Shown here: positions 9,137 through 16,339 of the stretch, piece by piece | Numbering within the stretch: the stretch's first letter is position 1 | How the letters are laid out: each line of letters opens with the position of its first letter | NCBI RefSeq assembly: GCF_001571405.1 | Contig: NZ_BCNX01000010.1 | Coordinates: 1 to 64,000, forward strand | Direction of reading: 5' to 3' | Length of the DNA stretch: 64,000 nt | From: Methanoculleus thermophilus | GTDB taxonomy: Archaea > Halobacteriota > Methanomicrobia > Methanomicrobiales > Methanoculleaceae | Notes under the pieces: generated by a model | Databases searched by the model: none | What the model was told of the DNA's origin: nothing | What the model saw: the letters and a program-made list of their open reading frames with translations, nothing else | Program-made: the position numbers and the translations under genes

Positions 9137-10045
9137 TTATTCACTATCCCCAAAATAATCCGAGTCGACTTTTTTAATCACATAACTCGCCGTTTCGGTC
9201 ACGCCGACATTATAATCGATCATGAATTGCGCTAACTGCTCACCATCGATTAAGACGATCTTCTTCTCGATGATCTTCACGTACTCCTTTGCATCCTGGC
9301 TAAACTGCGACGTCGTGATGAAGATGCCTTTCTTCGCCCTCTGCCCTTCCAGACTTCCCGCAAACGCCTGTACGACCGGCCTCCCTACCGATCCCTCCCA
9401 TCGCTTCGCCTGGATGTAGATGGCGTCCAGCCCCAGCCGATCCTCTTTGATCCTGCCGTCAATACCTCCATCGCCACTACCGCCGATGGCTTCACCAGCA
9501 TCTTTGCGAGAGCCGCCATATCCCATTTTGACAAGCAAATCGACGACCAGCTGCTCGAAAAAGGACGGGTCGGATGCCTTCATGCGCTCCAAAATATCTT
9601 GCGCTAGTTGTTGCCTCAACTCAGTGTATGCCGCCTCTAAAACTTCCTCCGGAGTCTGAGGAGGGACTTTTGCGATCTTCTCCCCGCCGTCCTGGCGAGA
9701 ACTCTTCTTAAACTCCTCAAATTCGGAAAATTGCATTAAGAAGTCATTATCGATCACAAGAGGGCTCTTCCTGATAACGTCGAGCCCTCTCTGTGTAATC
9801 TTGTATCGCCCTCGCCCTGTAACCTCGACCAGTCCCGCCTTCGTAAGATACGTCCTCGCCCAGCCAAACCGATTGTCATACGTTTTCGATCTCCCGCTCG
9901 GTAGGAGCACCCGTCGCTCATCATCCGTTAAATGAAAAACCGTGTTTGCGAGTATATCACGGTCTTCTGCCATCAGATGCTCTTTGCCATCTGCCGTAAG
10001 CTTAAGAAGAGGGAGCATAATCGATTCATAATCTGGGATAGGCAT
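9137..10045 (-). CDS. mrr: Mrr-type restriction endonuclease
   Basis: 302 residues. The N-terminal Mrr_N winged-helix domain (about 1-95) contains FGWARTYLTKAGLVE. The C-terminal Mrr catalytic domain has the PD-(D/E)xK signature: E near 164 (FFEQLV), GDGGIDG (191-197) and QAKRWEG (212-218). Mrr enzymes cut DNA, usually when it carries foreign methylation. The ATG at 10045 is chosen because GGTG precedes it closely; two in-frame GTG codons lie 6 and 9 bases upstream. It is a single gene on the same strand as the type I system. A type IV-like nuclease beside a type I system is a common defence-island pairing. Confidence 0.88.
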   Translation of the reverse strand: MPIPDYESIMLPLLKLTADGKEHLMAEDRDILANTVFHLTDDERRVLLPSGRSKTYDNRFGWARTYLTKAGLVEVTGRGRYKITQRGLDVIRKSPLVIDNDFLMQFSEFEEFKKSSRQDGGEKIAKVPPQTPEEVLEAAYTELRQQLAQDILERMKASDPSFFEQLVVDLLVKMGYGGSRKDAGEAIGGSGDGGIDGRIKEDRLGLDAIYIQAKRWEGSVGRPVVQAFAGSLEGQRAKKGIFITTSQFSQDAKEYVKIIEKKIVLIDGEQLAQFMIDYNVGVTETASYVIKKVDSDYFGDSE

Positions 10046-10268
10046 AGTCACCACTCAAAAACCAGCTTTAGTTTGTACATATATAAAAGGGGATAATCTG
10101 CATCCCCCATTGGAGGATCAGAAGCATCAAAATGAAAAAGGAAGTTTCTCGTATGTTTTGAAGAGAATCACGCTCTCCCGATATCCTAGTATAACCGTGA
10201 CTATTTATAACGAGGTAGATACATTCCCCCAGTGATAAGGTCCTTTTGGTAAACCTTTCTTCGAGTAG

Positions 10269-10445
10269 TCAATCTTTAAGCCTAATACAACCGAGTAACG
10301 TAATGGTTAACACAAGTGAAACGGGTAAATTTTGAGTAGCATAGCCTAAGTATAGAATAAAAATTGCTGAAACTATGAAAAGTAGAAAGAGCCCTGCGAT
10401 AACTACTGCATCATTTTCCTGATCGCCAATATATAGGAAGACCAT
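10269..10445 (-). CDS. 58-residue two-helix membrane protein
   Basis: A short open frame with strong local support: AGAGGT five bases before the ATG, an AT-rich promoter-like region behind it, and a protein dominated by two hydrophobic helices. It starts MVFLYIGDQENDAV, with helices at about residues 15-35 and 42-55, and ends RLKD. No family is recognised. It lies in the AT-rich gap between mrr and the winged-helix regulator, on the same strand. Small membrane proteins of this kind occur as toxins and as accessory defence proteins, but there is no direct evidence here. Confidence 0.5.
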   Translation of the reverse strand: MVFLYIGDQENDAVVIAGLFLLFIVSAIFILYLGYATQNLPVSLVLTITLLGCIRLKD

Positions 10446-10578
10446 ACTAAACCTCTTAAATAGTGATTATTTTGCAAAATAGTATTTTAAATCTTTATCA
10501 TTTGATTTTTTAGATTGAGTAATGTGTATAGAATACCGCGAGGACCGTTTATTCTTAAGAAAATGTCATAAATGAGGA

Positions 10579-10908
10579 CTACTCATAGGTTGTGAGGACC
10601 TCGATAATATTTGCCCGATACCCTTTGTACCCCCTTCGACCTTTCTCGGTGAGGTGGACCGCCGTGTTTGGCCTGCTCTCGTAAAACCCCTTCTCGACCG
10701 TGACATAGCCGGCTTTGTACAGCTTCCGTAAATGCGCCGAGAGGTTACCCGATGTCAGGCCGGTCTGCTCCTGGAGAAACGCATAGTCAGCACTCCCGAC
10801 AACATACAGGAGCGCCATGATCGCAAGCCGCGCGGGGATGTGAATCACCCGATCGATCGCGATAATCGCAGTGAGGCTGTCATGCCCCGTCTGTCGCTGC
10901 TGTGTCAC
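10579..10908 (-). CDS. ArsR-like winged-helix transcriptional regulator
   Basis: 109 residues forming one winged-helix domain of the HTH_34 type. IHIPARLAIMALLYVVGSADYAFLQEQTGL gives the first helices, SGNLSAHLRKLYKAGYVTVEKG the recognition helix and wing, and a C-terminal dimerisation helix follows. No metal-binding cysteine cluster is seen. It probably binds DNA as a dimer and controls genes nearby. Island genes and the 7795-7820 inverted repeat are possible targets (inference). It is the last island gene before the partial tRNA repeat. Confidence 0.8.
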   Translation of the reverse strand: MTQQRQTGHDSLTAIIAIDRVIHIPARLAIMALLYVVGSADYAFLQEQTGLTSGNLSAHLRKLYKAGYVTVEKGFYESRPNTAVHLTEKGRRGYKGYRANIIEVLTTYE

Positions 10909-11338
10909 TACTCACACCCTTGCCTTCGTGGAGATACGCTTGCTTGCGCGGCACGCTACCTTGCGCCGCACATGTGCTTGTGCTGCAAACTTGCGTGTAT
11001 TGTAAAGTTACGTGCGTCGCACGCAGGAGCGGTATACCTTCCGCATGCTCGCCGTATTCTCACAATATTTAGGAGTTATGGCCTAAAATACGTTTCTTTT
11101 TGCATTTTGCAGGACCCGATCACGTCTGAAAAACCACGGTTTTGAGCATGAAACGCCCATCCGGAAAACGCGATGTGCTACCCCAAAATAACTTCCCCAG
11201 ATTATACGTCGCTTTTCCGGATTCGGTGGTTTTAAGGTCTTTATCTGATGGGAAGGGGTGATATCTCGCCCACATTTCGTTGTTTGAATCGGAGCGCCTG
11301 GAGTCCATTCCTTCTCGATCTGAGGCTAAGGCGGGCGT
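10909..11338. other. 430 bases without a recognisable gene at the island's right end
   Basis: The stretch has short GC-rich reiterations near 10925-11030 (variants of TTGCG, CGCAC and GCACG). The segment near 11240-11265 resembles the region ahead of the real tRNA-Ala (CTTTATCTGATG). No open frame has a start signal. The antisense frame across the tRNA copy is an artefact. An integrase gene would be expected about here and is absent. Confidence 0.6.
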
Positions 11339-11399
11339 ATCGCTACCTTGGCATGGTAGAGGCCGCGGGTTCAAATCCCGCTCGGTCCATCTTGTTCTT
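11339..11399 (+). repeat. partial tRNA-Ala copy, right attachment site of the island
   Basis: 61 bases match 1102-1162 with two mismatches and cover the anticodon arm, T arm and acceptor 3' strand plus 10 bases. The acceptor 5' strand and D arm are missing, so no tRNA can form. The T loop reads TTCAAAT here against TTCAATT in the whole gene. Confidence 0.85.
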
Positions 11400-11802
11400 T
11401 TAAGCATATTTTTTCTGTAAGATCCACCGTATCACCTATCGTTTCTACCAGATAAACCAGCACCTCTCCTGCTCAAGGATCTCTTTCCGGAAGCGAAGAT
11501 ACTGTAGTCTGTTGTCGTTCCTCCTGCCCAAGCGCCGCTACGCATAGACTGGAATTGAGATAGTGCCGATCCTTCTGCTCCCCTGGAAGCAGACCTATCT
11601 GATGAATAACAGATTTGTTATGTAACAGGTTTGTCATACACTCATCCAGGAGGGGGTGTCTGCGGGGTTGAGCGTTGGCAGCAACTGCTGCAAACATGCT
11701 GCAATCTGCTGCCAATGTCAGGAGTATGAAGAGACTGAGTTCAATACTGGGGGACACCTCGGCAGGCCACGCTGAACCTATCCCGTATAACTGGATAATG
11801 TT
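11400..11802. other. 403 bases without a convincing gene; contains an inverted repeat
   Basis: TTGGCAGCA (11675-11683) and TGCTGCCAA (11707-11715) are perfect 9-bp inverted repeats around a segment that repeats CTGC. They could form a hairpin downstream of the island. A minus-strand open frame (11473-11757) covers the region but has no start signal and an unlikely composition. Confidence 0.5.
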
Positions 11803-12027
11803 TTACAAAAGATCCTCAATCTCTTCCCGCTCAACCCCGGCTTGCTTGGGGATCTCAAGAAGCGTGCCGATCGGAAGGTCCCGGCCATGCACCGGGACGG
11901 TGACCCGGCGTTTTGTCTCCGAATGGTAGAAAATGTGATGGCTTCCCTTCACCCGGTCCAGAACAAACCCTTTCTTCTCAAGAATCTTGATGACCTTCTG
12001 GGCCGTGAGTGCCGGAAGTTCAGGCAT
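11803..12027 (-). CDS. hicA: HicA-family mRNA interferase toxin
   Basis: 74 residues with the HicA double-stranded-RNA-binding-like fold. LTAQKVIKILEKKGF forms the first helix, then GSHHIF (29-33) carries the catalytic histidine, followed by the basic strand KRRVTVPVHG and the closing helix. HicA cleaves mRNA and is neutralised by HicB. The Met at 12027 is chosen because it gives the normal family length and overlaps the end of hicB by eight bases; an upstream in-frame extension has no homology. Order is antitoxin first, then toxin. Confidence 0.88.
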   Translation of the reverse strand: MPELPALTAQKVIKILEKKGFVLDRVKGSHHIFYHSETKRRVTVPVHGRDLPIGTLLEIPKQAGVEREEIEDLL

Positions 12028-12253
12028 GGGCTTCGACGGTGAGGGTGTATTCCAGGAGTCCTTCTTCTGTAGGTATCTCCTCGCCCTTCTCCTGGAGATG
12101 CTCAATGTAGAGTTCGATAGCCTCCCGTGCCATCTCTATCGCCTCGTCAATGGTCTCCCCATAGGTGACGCAGCCAGGAAGGGTCGGTACGGTGACGGTG
12201 TACTCGCCTTCTGGCTCTTTCCTGAGGAAGATACAGTAACTGACTAGTCTCAT
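12020..12253 (-). CDS. hicB: HicB-family antitoxin
   Basis: 77 residues. The partial RNase H-like HicB fold is clear: YTVTVPTLPGCVTYGET (19-35), then the helix IDEAIEMAREAIELYIEHL, then EEIPTEE. HicB binds and blocks HicA and usually represses its own operon. There is no C-terminal DNA-binding domain at this length, so autoregulation may need another protein. Translation is coupled to hicA by overlap. The pair lies just outside the tRNA-bounded island. Confidence 0.88.
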   Translation of the reverse strand: MRLVSYCIFLRKEPEGEYTVTVPTLPGCVTYGETIDEAIEMAREAIELYIEHLQEKGEEIPTEEGLLEYTLTVEAHA

Positions 12254-12324
12254 CGTATCGCACCCTGCTTGCAGCCATAACCCAACGATGTAAGAGGGTC
12301 CATGCGGACGCTGCCTCGCCCTAC

Positions 12325-12714
12325 TTACTCGTCGCGGAATGGATTTACGACCTCAAGTGCGCAGATCCCAGAAAAATCACTCTCGTTTCGGGTGACAAGC
12401 GCACAGTCGTGGGTGAGAGCAGTGGCTGCGATGACCGCATCGGGGAGTTTCATTCCACACGTTCGGCGCAGGTGGATGGCACGGTCGGCAATCATATCAG
12501 TCAGGGGATACACTTTGGCAGAGCGGATGAAGTCCTGAGCCAGTGCATACCCTTTCGGAGTATGCTTCTTCCAGCCGAGAAACTCGATCTTCGTGACGAT
12601 CGAGACCCGAAACGAAGAGGTGAGCATATCTTCTCTCTCGCCCACCCGCTCTGGCGGAATGGCATCTGCTAGGTAATAGATGAGAATATTCGTATCGAGC
12701 AGGTACCGTTTCAT
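12325..12714 (-). CDS. vapC: VapC-like PIN-domain toxin
   Basis: 129 residues. The PIN acidic residues are visible as D7 (YLLDTNILIYY), E44 (TKIEFLG), D92 (KLPDAVIAATAL) and N110/D113 (VTRNESDF). VapC toxins are ribonucleases, often cutting tRNA or rRNA. The start at 12714 fits the family N-terminus and overlaps the antitoxin stop by four bases (ATGA), so the two are co-translated. The gene looks complete. Confidence 0.9.
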   Translation of the reverse strand: MKRYLLDTNILIYYLADAIPPERVGEREDMLTSSFRVSIVTKIEFLGWKKHTPKGYALAQDFIRSAKVYPLTDMIADRAIHLRRTCGMKLPDAVIAATALTHDCALVTRNESDFSGICALEVVNPFRDE

Positions 12715-12920
12715 ACCCGGTCCCACTCATCCCGCAGGATCTTGGCCTCGGCCTCCAGGTCGAGATCCAGGTCCCGGTACATGCCCCGGTATCTCGCTGG
12801 CTCGGCAACCCCGACAGGTCCGTCAGCAGGTTTTCCGGCGGTCAGGCTCTCCCAGAGGTCAATGGGCACGATAACATCGGTCTTTCTGCCTTCTGCATCA
12901 CAGATGTAATGCACTCCCAT
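12711..12920 (-). CDS. antitoxin paired with the PIN toxin
   Basis: 69 residues. The motif HYICDAEGRKTDVIVPIDLWE near the N-terminus resembles the small archaeal and bacterial antitoxins found before PIN toxins. The C-terminal half is acidic (DLDLDLEAEAKILRDEWDRV) and probably wraps the toxin. The start at 12920 has GGAG eight bases upstream and a TATA-like ATATACGCATAT behind that. An upstream in-frame extension to 13052 is unlikely. It is not clearly VapB, Phd or RelB, so no symbol is given. Confidence 0.7.
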   Translation of the reverse strand: MGVHYICDAEGRKTDVIVPIDLWESLTAGKPADGPVGVAEPARYRGMYRDLDLDLEAEAKILRDEWDRV

Positions 12921-13150
12921 GCCGCACACTCCAAGATATGCGTATATGGGTGCTTCAGACGGATTATAGTTGCCTTTTCCGAACCATTTCATTGAGGGGC
13001 TACCACTGAGCAGCCGCAAGGCCTTTGAGGGGACCCGGATTTTCAGCGTCAAATGCCTGCAGACCCCATATCTCTTGGATATTCACAGCACTCTATCTCA
13101 TCCGTGAACAAGAACGAGATAACTTCCAGATATGGAAAGAGATCGCAGAC

Positions 13151-13324
13151 TCAATCCTCACCTGCTCCATCCTGTTCCCCCTCCTCACACTCCAGGACAA
13201 ACGCCCCCTGGTACCCGCACTGCTTGCAGTGATACAGCGTCGCATACAGGCCGCGGGCTTCCCAGTAGATCTCGGTGCTCCGACATACCGGGCAGCGGAT
13301 AACTCTCCTGGCTATCCCGCTCAT
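13151..13324 (-). CDS. small zinc-ribbon protein
   Basis: 57 residues. Two cysteine pairs, CPVC and CKQC, separated by about 20 residues with an intervening beta-hairpin-like stretch, form a zinc ribbon. The tail is acidic (ECEEGEQDGAGED). GGAG lies six bases before the ATG at 13324, which decides the start against a longer form from 13384. The role is unknown; such ribbons often bind RNA or protein. It is monocistronic. Confidence 0.65.
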   Translation of the reverse strand: MSGIARRVIRCPVCRSTEIYWEARGLYATLYHCKQCGYQGAFVLECEEGEQDGAGED

Positions 13325-13486
13325 ACGGATCTCCCTGGTCGTCCGGGATTTTGAGAGTTTTGTATCACCTCCATTCGACGCCAATCATATTGGCCGGCAT
13401 CCGGCACAGCACCCGGACGATCATGGCATGGGGCAATGTGTACAACTATAAGTATCCCGCAGACCCAGATACAGGTGTAAGAAGAA

Positions 13487-14143
13487 TTGGCCATGAAGAT
13501 TCACAAGGAGATTCTCGAGACCTTCCCCGGCCTCTCTGTCGCAGAAGGCAATGTTGGACCGCTCTCGATTCAGGAGAAGATCCCGAGTCTGGAAGCTCTG
13601 AGGGACGAAGTCATCCGCTCGGTAAGAGAGCAGTTCACGCTTGAGCGGGTAAAAGACGAACCGATCTTTAGAGCCTACAGAGACTTCTTCTGGAGGGTGG
13701 GTGTCGACCCGACAAAGACCCGGCCTGCCTCGGAGGCCCTGGTCCGGAGGATCCTGGCCGGGAAGATGCTCCCAACGATCAACACCGCGGTGGGTGCCTA
13801 CAATCTGGCCTCGATTCGCACGGGCATACCCATCGCCGCGTTTGACGCCGATACTCTTGCCGGAGACCTCGCTATGCGGTTTGCAGAGGAGGGTGAAGAG
13901 TTCCTCGGGATCGGGATGGCGGCGCCCGTTCTTCTTCATAAGAACCAGGTCGTTCTGGAAGACGGGAACGCGATCGTCGCCGTCTATCCCTACCGCGACT
14001 CGGATGCAACAAAGATCACTCTCGCTACGAAGGTCGTGCATATTGTGGCCTGCGGCGTGCCGGGGGTCGAGAGCGGGAAGGTGCAGGCGGCGTACGAACT
14101 GGCTGCCGAATATCTGCAGAGATACGCTCCAGGCATCCTGTGA
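13487..14143 (+). CDS. B3/B4 domain protein (phenylalanyl-tRNA-synthetase beta-type editing fold)
   Basis: 218 residues related to the free-standing B3/B4 domain proteins. Features include FRAYRDFFWRVGVDPTKTRPASEALVRR, LPTINTAVGAYNLASIRTGIPI and FLGIGMAAP. In PheRS the B3/B4 domain hydrolyses mischarged Tyr-tRNA; stand-alone versions may deacylate tRNA or bind amino acids, which is not established. The start may be the TTG at 13487, ten bases after AGGTG, or the ATG at 13493. It is followed 30 bases later by nudC in the same direction, possibly one transcript. Confidence 0.8.
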   Translation: MAMKIHKEILETFPGLSVAEGNVGPLSIQEKIPSLEALRDEVIRSVREQFTLERVKDEPIFRAYRDFFWRVGVDPTKTRPASEALVRRILAGKMLPTINTAVGAYNLASIRTGIPIAAFDADTLAGDLAMRFAEEGEEFLGIGMAAPVLLHKNQVVLEDGNAIVAVYPYRDSDATKITLATKVVHIVACGVPGVESGKVQAAYELAAEYLQRYAPGIL

Positions 14144-14173
14144 TGCGATGGATGCCAGAATCACGGGAGAATC

Positions 14174-15028
14174 ATGGATCATAAAGCAAGGTTTGCAGCT
14201 CGTTCCCTGCATAAGCACTACCCTGAGCCGGAACGACTCCCGGTAGATGCATCCCTGGTCTTTGTCCGCGGCGAGGGGGTCTGCGTCAGAAGAGGCAGCA
14301 CACCAACCATCTACAATGCGCAACCCCCGGACCTTCCAGAATGTCTGCAAAAGAGCGCCCAGTACCTCGGCCACCGGGGAAGCACACCCTGCTACGCCGT
14401 CGAGGTTCCCGGCGACCAGCCCCTGCCCGAAGGACTGGCATACTTCGGCGTACGCGAACTTGCCGCCCTCATCCCGGACGAGGAGCTTGCCGTTGCCGGG
14501 CTTGCAGTCCAGATAATCGATTACGACCGAAACACCCGATTCTGCGGGAGGTGCGGTACGCCGACGAAGCCCGCACGCATCGAGCGTGCCAAAGTCTGTC
14601 CGTCCTGCCACCGGGCTATCTATCCCCGACTCTCCCCGGCGATTATAGTACTCGTGAGGAAGAACGACTCCATCCTCATGGTCCGGGGGGTGAGGGCGCC
14701 GCCCGGCAGGTACAGCCTCGTCGCCGGATTTGTCGAGCCCGGCGAGACGATCGAAGATGCCGTACACCGCGAGGTCCGTGAGGAGACGGGAATCTCGATC
14801 AAGAATCTCCGGTACCTTGCAAGTGAACCGTGGCCGTTCCCCGACTCACTCATGCTCGCGTTCGTTGCCGATTACGAGAGCGGAGAAGTCACCCCGGACG
14901 GCGTCGAGATCGAGAGTGCCGCATGGTTCGACCGGGACCACCTCCCGGACCTGCCTCCAAGACTCAGCATAACCCGGGCGCTCATCGATGACTGGGCGGG
15001 GTCGGTCTCCAGGGGCCAGGAACCGTAA
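14174..15028 (+). CDS. nudC: NADH pyrophosphatase / NAD-cap hydrolase NudC
   Basis: 284 residues. The N-terminal domain (1-115) is followed by a zinc ribbon with C124, C127, C142 and C145, then the Nudix domain. The Nudix box spans 185-207 with the expected G, E, REVREE and G-I pattern. The diagnostic SQPWPFP motif of NudC appears as SEPWPFP (217-223), a Q-to-E change. NudC splits NAD(H) to NMN(H) and AMP and can remove NAD caps from RNA. The upstream neighbour is the B3/B4 protein. Confidence 0.88.
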   Translation: MDHKARFAARSLHKHYPEPERLPVDASLVFVRGEGVCVRRGSTPTIYNAQPPDLPECLQKSAQYLGHRGSTPCYAVEVPGDQPLPEGLAYFGVRELAALIPDEELAVAGLAVQIIDYDRNTRFCGRCGTPTKPARIERAKVCPSCHRAIYPRLSPAIIVLVRKNDSILMVRGVRAPPGRYSLVAGFVEPGETIEDAVHREVREETGISIKNLRYLASEPWPFPDSLMLAFVADYESGEVTPDGVEIESAAWFDRDHLPDLPPRLSITRALIDDWAGSVSRGQEP

Positions 15029-15108
15029 TAAACTAAAAGAGATGGTTTGAGCCTGGCGTTCAGGGACAACCAGCTGCCGAAACAGACATATGGCTCCCTG
15101 GATATGTG

Positions 15109-15507
15109 ATGGCTATGAAGATCATACTAACCAGTATATTTGTGGACGACCAGGAGAAGGCTCTGAAATTCTACACTGAAAAATTGGGCTTTGTAAAGAA
15201 GAGCGATCTTTCTGCCGGAGAATACAGATGGCTTACCGTCGTCTCTCCCGAGGATCCAGGTGGCACTGAGCTTCTGCTTGAGCCGAACGAGAATCCAGTG
15301 GCACAGGCATACCAGAGAGGAATATTCGAACAGGGCATCCCCGCCGCGTCCTTTGGTGTCGAAGACACCCATGCGGAGTATGAGAGGCTCAAAAGCCTGG
15401 GCGTGAAGTTCACGATGGAGCCGACAAAGGTCATCGGTCAGGTGACAATAGCAGTCTTCGAAGACACCTGCGGCAACCTCATCCAGATTCAGACAATGCA
15501 AAAATGA
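15109..15507 (+). CDS. VOC (glyoxalase-fold) family protein
   Basis: 132 residues with two beta-alpha-beta-beta-beta modules of the vicinal-oxygen-chelate fold. Module 1 is ILTSIFVDDQEKALKFYTEKLGF and module 2 is ASFGVEDTHAEYERLKSLGVKF, ending FEDTCGNLIQIQ. A metal ligand can be proposed at the C-terminal E/Q position, but the first-module histidine typical of glyoxalase I is absent (IFVDDQ). Substrate is therefore unknown. It may also act in antibiotic or aldehyde resistance, as relatives do. Start codon candidates are ATG 15109 and 15115. Confidence 0.8.
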   Translation: MAMKIILTSIFVDDQEKALKFYTEKLGFVKKSDLSAGEYRWLTVVSPEDPGGTELLLEPNENPVAQAYQRGIFEQGIPAASFGVEDTHAEYERLKSLGVKFTMEPTKVIGQVTIAVFEDTCGNLIQIQTMQK

Positions 15508-15627
15508 ACTAATTCACCCGATTTATGAAAAAATCAGGCAGAAGGCCCTTCACTTCAGTGGAGGGGTGAATACCGTCTACCGATTACAATATTTAAGTCA
15601 AATCATTCAAAATCCAGTACAGGAGAT

Positions 15628-16212
15628 ATGGATATCTTTGATACAGTCTACCAAGGCACGCCGCCCTGGGACATCGGCCGGCCCCAGCAGGCATTCATCG
15701 ACCTCGCGGCGGCAGGGGAGGTTACGGGCTCCGTCCTGGATGTCGGGTGCGGGACGGGGGAGAACGCCCTCTTCTTTGCAGAGCAAGGCCACGACGTCCT
15801 CGGGATAGACACCGCCGCTCTCGCGATCCAGAAGGCCGAGGAGAAGGCCGCCCAGAGGGGGATTGGGGCGCAGTTCCGGGTCTGGAACGCGTTCGACCTT
15901 GCCGGGCTTGGGCGGACGTTTGATTCCGTCATCGACTCCGGATTCTTCCATGTCCTCTCCGACGAGGACCGGTCCCGCTTTGCAGAGAGCCTTGCGGCCG
16001 CTCTTGCGCCCGGCGGGAAGTACTTCATGCTCTGCTTCAGCGAGCAGAACCCCGGCGAGTACCCCCTGCCAAGGAGGATTGCGCAGGAGGAGATCCGGGA
16101 GACCTTCCGGGAGGGCTGGTCCATCGACTACATCAGGCCGGCGGTCTTCGAGAACGCCATCCAGGCCGAAGGGCACCATGCCTGGTTTGCGTCGATAACG
16201 AGGAGAGTGTAG
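15628..16212 (+). CDS. class I SAM-dependent methyltransferase (thiopurine-methyltransferase-like)
   Basis: 194 residues. The SAM-binding motif I is VLDVGCGTGENALFFAEQGH, followed by GIDTAALAIQKAEEKA (motif II) and FDSVIDSGFFHVL. The N-terminus MDIFDTVYQGTPPWDIGRPQ is typical of the TPMT/TehB-like group that methylates small thiols, chalcogens or halides. No cysteine-rich or DNA-binding part is seen. A TATA-like AATATTTAAG lies about 34 bases upstream, with GGAG just before the ATG, so the leader is very short. It is monocistronic. Confidence 0.85.
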   Translation: MDIFDTVYQGTPPWDIGRPQQAFIDLAAAGEVTGSVLDVGCGTGENALFFAEQGHDVLGIDTAALAIQKAEEKAAQRGIGAQFRVWNAFDLAGLGRTFDSVIDSGFFHVLSDEDRSRFAESLAAALAPGGKYFMLCFSEQNPGEYPLPRRIAQEEIRETFREGWSIDYIRPAVFENAIQAEGHHAWFASITRRV

Positions 16213-16339
16213 GGCTGCCGGTAAACGTCCCTGTTGCCCAGGAGCCACCAGACCTCCGGCCGGTCTCACTCCCGCCTCCAGGCCCCTCAAATTTCAGGAA
16301 AACATAATACAAAGCCATAAATCAATTTATAACACATAA

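Larger units (their letters stand above)
1102..11399. mobile_element. tRNA-Ala-flanked genomic island carrying restriction genes
   Basis: The two direct repeats are offset by 10,237 bases. Between them lie a type I restriction-modification operon, an Mrr-type endonuclease, three orphan membrane proteins and a winged-helix regulator. Several stretches (second half of hsdS, 7988-8974, 10055-10578) are visibly AT-rich against the GC-rich surroundings. I find no integrase, recombinase or replication gene inside, so the island looks like the defence cargo of a former integrative element, or one mobilised in trans. Island status rests on the repeats plus base composition; the mechanism is inferred. 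Confidence 0.75.

Noticed and set aside
11473-11757. Minus-strand ORF of 94 codons beyond the right attachment site
   Set aside because: No start signal, no motif, and it spans an inverted repeat.
13421-14767. 448-codon minus-strand ORF opposite the B3/B4 and nudC genes
   Set aside because: Both plus-strand genes have clear domains and motifs; the antisense text has none.
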